From contig JASANC010003837.1 in NCBI GenBank assembly GCA_030248135.1, forward strand, positions 1-64,000: a DNA stretch of 64,000 nt, written 5' to 3'. Made by a program: the position numbers and the translations under genes. Positions 60,405 to 64,000 of this stretch are shown here, in pieces; the stretch's first letter is position 1; each line of letters starts with the position of its first letter. The notes beneath the pieces are model-generated. The model saw nothing but the letters and a program-made list of their open reading frames with translations. It ran no database searches and had not been told where the DNA came from. The DNA is from Theristus sp. LFF4_11 (Eukaryota > Nematoda > Chromadorea > Monhysterida > Xyalidae).

Positions 60405-63400
60405 GCCTCACGGCCACCTGCACTCGTCGATGCCACCGACGCAGCGACACAGCAAGCGCACCACTCACCAAAACACGCACACTCGCACGCCCGCCAGTGT
60501 TTGCGAATGGCGTGTTGCGCACGTCGAAAATTATAATAATGATATTAGGAATGTGCCGCGGTGAGCTGACGAATGATGTTTGTCGAGCATTTACATAGAT
60601 TATCGCGTTAACGCGACCGACACTGTCGTGCTCGTAGCAGCACTATTTTTCTGTCAAGCGTCATTCTGCGTCCTGATGTGAAAGCAAGCACACACATTTG
60701 CACCATTTTGCCGCAAAGCCGTTTATGATAAAAATGTAAAATGGCAGGTGAAATAAATACGTTCACAGTTGGTGGTGGTGGTGGCGGTGGAAAGAGCAAA
60801 GTGAATGAGCATTGAATGTGCCGGTAAATGACACTGCGACGGACGCGCTGAAAACAGACTGCGAAAGAAAAACACGCACACACAGACGACGTGATCAGTG
60901 GCCGGTGATCAAAAACAAAACACGCAAAGCGAATGGAAATGTGCAGCGAGCGAGGCGACCAGTTTCTTTTTTCTGCTCGCGCAGCGCTCTGCTCTCTGTC
61001 CCCGTGTCTGTGGTGAAACGTGTGCGTTTGCACGGCCACTGTTTGTCGGCTGGCTCGTCTCTCTCTGCCGCAATGATAGCACAAAAACAATAATAATATG
61101 AAAATTTATTCGATAATTCTCTCGGAGAGCAGTGTATCAGTTGATGATAGTCGTTGACCCAACTTGACTGTCTGTCTGTGTCACTTGACGAGCACAGAAC
61201 GCACGTATGTATGTATTACGTACCAATTTATATGCTGCGCTATTTATAGACCGCCAGAGTGAGCAACTGACATTTTTTTCCACGAACGTCATAAACCATG
61301 TTTTCATTTCACTCAAAAACCGTTGTCAAACAATCTACACCACAAAAATTTTTTCAACGAACCCATTTTTCAAAAACCTAGAAAGTGAGACTGAAAACTT
61401 AACAATGCGGCAAAACAAGAAACCCCACCGAGTTCCAGTTTCATCTGTTAAAGCAAAGACTTTCTTAACACATGAAACACATGAGAGCCACTTTCTGATC
61501 AAACTATTGCTGCAGACAGACTAAACCGACAAACACTATGGGCTTCCCGCCTCTGAAATAAAAAATCATCAAACAAGCCAGCAATGGCACGTTATATTGA
61601 ACGAAAAAACGTGGCACACGTGACTGGGCTGCTGCGCTGCATCGTTGAACAAGCGCAACACACAAATGAGGGACACGAGGCAACCGAGCCAAGGCAACGG
61701 ATTGCCTGATTGCATGTCATCGCACACACGCTCGCTGGCAACATTTAAAAAAAATCCTGCTTTCTAGTTTGCTTGACAATGAAATTTATCATGTTACGCG
61801 TCATTATGTTCGTGGATTACGTTTGTTTGTCACGTTTCGTGCTCAGGAAATGTGCCACGGAAATTAGTGAGAGCGTGTGCACAGTCGCAGGTGTGTGTGT
61901 CAGTTGGCGAATGCTCAGAACACTCGGACGACCCATGTGACACTGCCAGCAAGCCGCAAAAAGCAACACGCACGATCTGCATTGATCGACCGAGTAACGT
62001 GAAAATGCATGAAGCAACACAAGCAGCGCGGCAAAGCAAAAAACATACGACGGCGCGAGTATGGATTGCTTGCGCAGGGGCGTGCAGACAACCGAGAGAA
62101 CACGCGGGCTGACTCGCGCACATGGACGGCATTGGCCAGGCGCACGAAAAAATGATGATGCTGCACTGGCATCAACAGAATGTGCCTCGCTGAAACATCG
62201 CGCTCGTGCCGTCCGACAAAGCACAGTTTCGGTAATCAAACTGCCACAACGAGATCGCGCGCCTCGTTCCCTCAGAGACTCCGCTATTGATGGAAAAACG
62301 CAGACGTTACGTCGTTTCGACGCTGAAATTCGACACAACAAGAACGCCACAGTTTTTATACCGTCACTGAATAAAGCCAAAAAACAGGGAATTTCATCGG
62401 CGAAGTATTTTTAACGCCAATGAAACTTCACGAGCTTTCCCGGATGTGAGCGTTATTGACACATTTTCGAAAACGTCGACCTGGCGACGCGCGAAAAGGG
62501 CACAACGACGAAAATATGCGAACGAAACAGTGGGCTGAAACGAGCACTTGGCTTGATCAAACGCACCGGCCGCCACGCTCTGATGACGCAACAACGCAAG
62601 CGACTCCACTATTATTTTCAGCTACATTCAACAGCAAGCAGACAGAAAAGCACATTGAGCAGAAGGCAGTGTAAGGCAACGCTTGGTGCTGAGACTGCGG
62701 TGGCGGCTGAAATTGAAACGCGCTTGGATGGATGCTGCTGCTGGCGCACATAAAAATACGTGAACGGACACAAAATGGGCACACAAGTAAAGGCGTAAAG
62801 CGACAAACAAGCTGCACCGAAGCAGGAGGCGAACACAACACAACCGACAGACACTAATAAAATGCGTGTGTGTGCTCGACTCAGGGCGGGGCAACAACAC
62901 ACACACACAGGCAGTGTTCAAGTTGGTTTTAGTCAGACATAATGCTGCAAGGCTTAGCCAACTTTGCACGAGTAACACAGCCTTCGACAGAACATCCGCT
63001 TGCACCACGTGCTCCAAGTCCAATGGGCACGTTGCCTCTTTGGAAGTGACTGTCAAATGCGTCGGTGACCAGCCATGATTGAGTGCAGCAGCACAGCGAA
63101 ACCATCATTCAATTGAAACTTTGGAAAATGATCCGGCAGTTATTTGAATTTTCAATGTAAAAAATTTCACCTGCGACCTGTTCTGACGCGACTGGAGTTG
63201 AATAAAGCCGAGCACGCATTGATGTGACAGATACACACAGGCGGCAAAGCAGCCGGCAGGGTTGTTGTACGCAAGATAATCAATGTATGCAAAACAGACG
63301 CCGGCGCAAGCATGAGCGAACTCTGCTGCAGTGCGGTTAGCACGTTTGCTGAGCACGAATTCACTTGTGTAGTCGCAGCGAATGAAATAATACGCAACGG

Positions 63401-63919
63401 CAGACACACTATACGGCTAATATTCAAGACAAGCACAAAATGTCTCTTTTCTGTGCAAATCTGTTGCGCTCTCCTGCTTCGTTACGCATAATTGCGCGTC
63501 AGTAAGACCGCTGCTCAGTCGACTGAGACACGCCATGCTGCGGTAAAGCTTCAGCGATTAAAATATGGAGATATTACAGCAGCAGTGGGCACACCAGAAA
63601 ATATATCCCGCAAACCATTTTCGATTACCGCACTACAAGCATTCAACAAGATGGGTGGCATTTCTGACCGACAAAACATGACAAATCGTTTTCTCAAGAC
63701 CTCGATTCGATATAGTTTTTTTTCTTTTTACAGTATCACAAAACAACATCCTTCCCAAAAACGCCAGAAAACGGCGACCCAAGATGTCAGCCGCTTGGCT
63801 CGTAGCCACAAACAACACGCACAAACAACTCGACTATAAATCCAACAATTTTTATCAAAGACATTGTTTATACGTGCAGTCGAACTCTAAATTATAGGGA
63901 ATCAGCTGATTGGTTGGTG
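60405..63919. other. Upstream of the PDE2-like gene; no gene seen
   Basis: About 3.5 kb. Open frames on both strands at 60600-61100 and 61800-63060 (up to 187 codons, minus strand) overlap each other, are Cys/Ser/Arg-rich and lack motifs or a consistent exon structure. The segment may hold the PDE2 promoter or 5' UTR exons. A short CA run is at 62898-62909. Confidence 0.45.
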
Positions 63920-64000
63920 GTCACGTGCATGCATGCTTTCTGTGCAAACCACACTCCGCGCCCACAGCAATTTCTGCGCAGAAAGCATGCATCACGTGAT
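63920..64000. repeat. Inverted repeat at the right edge
   Basis: The left arm GTCACGTGCATGCATGCTTT (63920-63948) is complementary to the right arm ending AAAGCATGCATCACGTGAT (63971-64000), with a spacer of about 22 bases. Each arm contains CACGTG (an E-box palindrome) and GCATGC. It may extend past the window. It could be a foldback, or two related regulatory sites. Confidence 0.75.

Noticed and set aside
61817..62380. Minus-strand 187-codon ORF
   Set aside because: Composition (Cys, Ser, Arg) matches GC-rich shadow frames here, and overlapping frames on both strands are equally open.
1..64000. CRISPR array, prokaryotic operon, phage or integron
   Set aside because: Intron-rich animal genes dominate; the only tandem array has 1.7 kb units without spacer structure.

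Overview
This is nuclear DNA from a metazoan, most likely an invertebrate. The genes are split by many short GT-AG introns, lie on both strands and include animal families: a secreted matrix metalloproteinase, a PDE2-type cyclic nucleotide phosphodiesterase, a MARVEL-type four-pass protein, a GLI/GLIS-like zinc-finger protein and the mitochondrial-mRNA regulator CLU. A tRNA-derived SINE and TA-flanked MITEs fit this. A nematode is possible but cannot be proved from this sequence. All gene models were built by hand from splice signals, reading phase and remembered protein families.

Layout. 1-11440: tandem array of about 6.5 copies of a ~1.7 kb non-coding repeat, one copy interrupted by a MITE. 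11.6-16.9 kb (+): an unknown membrane protein and a five-finger C2H2 protein. 17.4-22.5 kb (+): a secreted helical protein and two tandem paralogues coding for tiny single-pass membrane proteins. 22.6-24.4 kb (-): another small membrane protein whose first intron holds a TIR element and an extreme G-rich tract. 27.5-37.7 kb (-): CLU/CLUH, 30 exons, complete, in phase throughout. 37.7-44.8 kb: mostly empty, with a MITE and a foldback. 44.8-47.5 kb (+): minimal metalloproteinase, tail-to-tail with a MARVEL-type gene at 47.6-48.5 kb (-). 51.3-52.2 kb (-): coiled-coil protein. 54.1-60.4 kb (-): PDE2-like phosphodiesterase. 60.4-64 kb: no convincing gene; an inverted repeat ends the window.

The genes look like independent eukaryotic loci, not an operon or one pathway. 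The freshest observations are the 114-residue paralogue pair, an unusual 5' splice-site consensus with C often at +4, a MITE with its empty site preserved in sister repeat copies, and the G-tract/TIR element linked to a second copy in the CLU gene.
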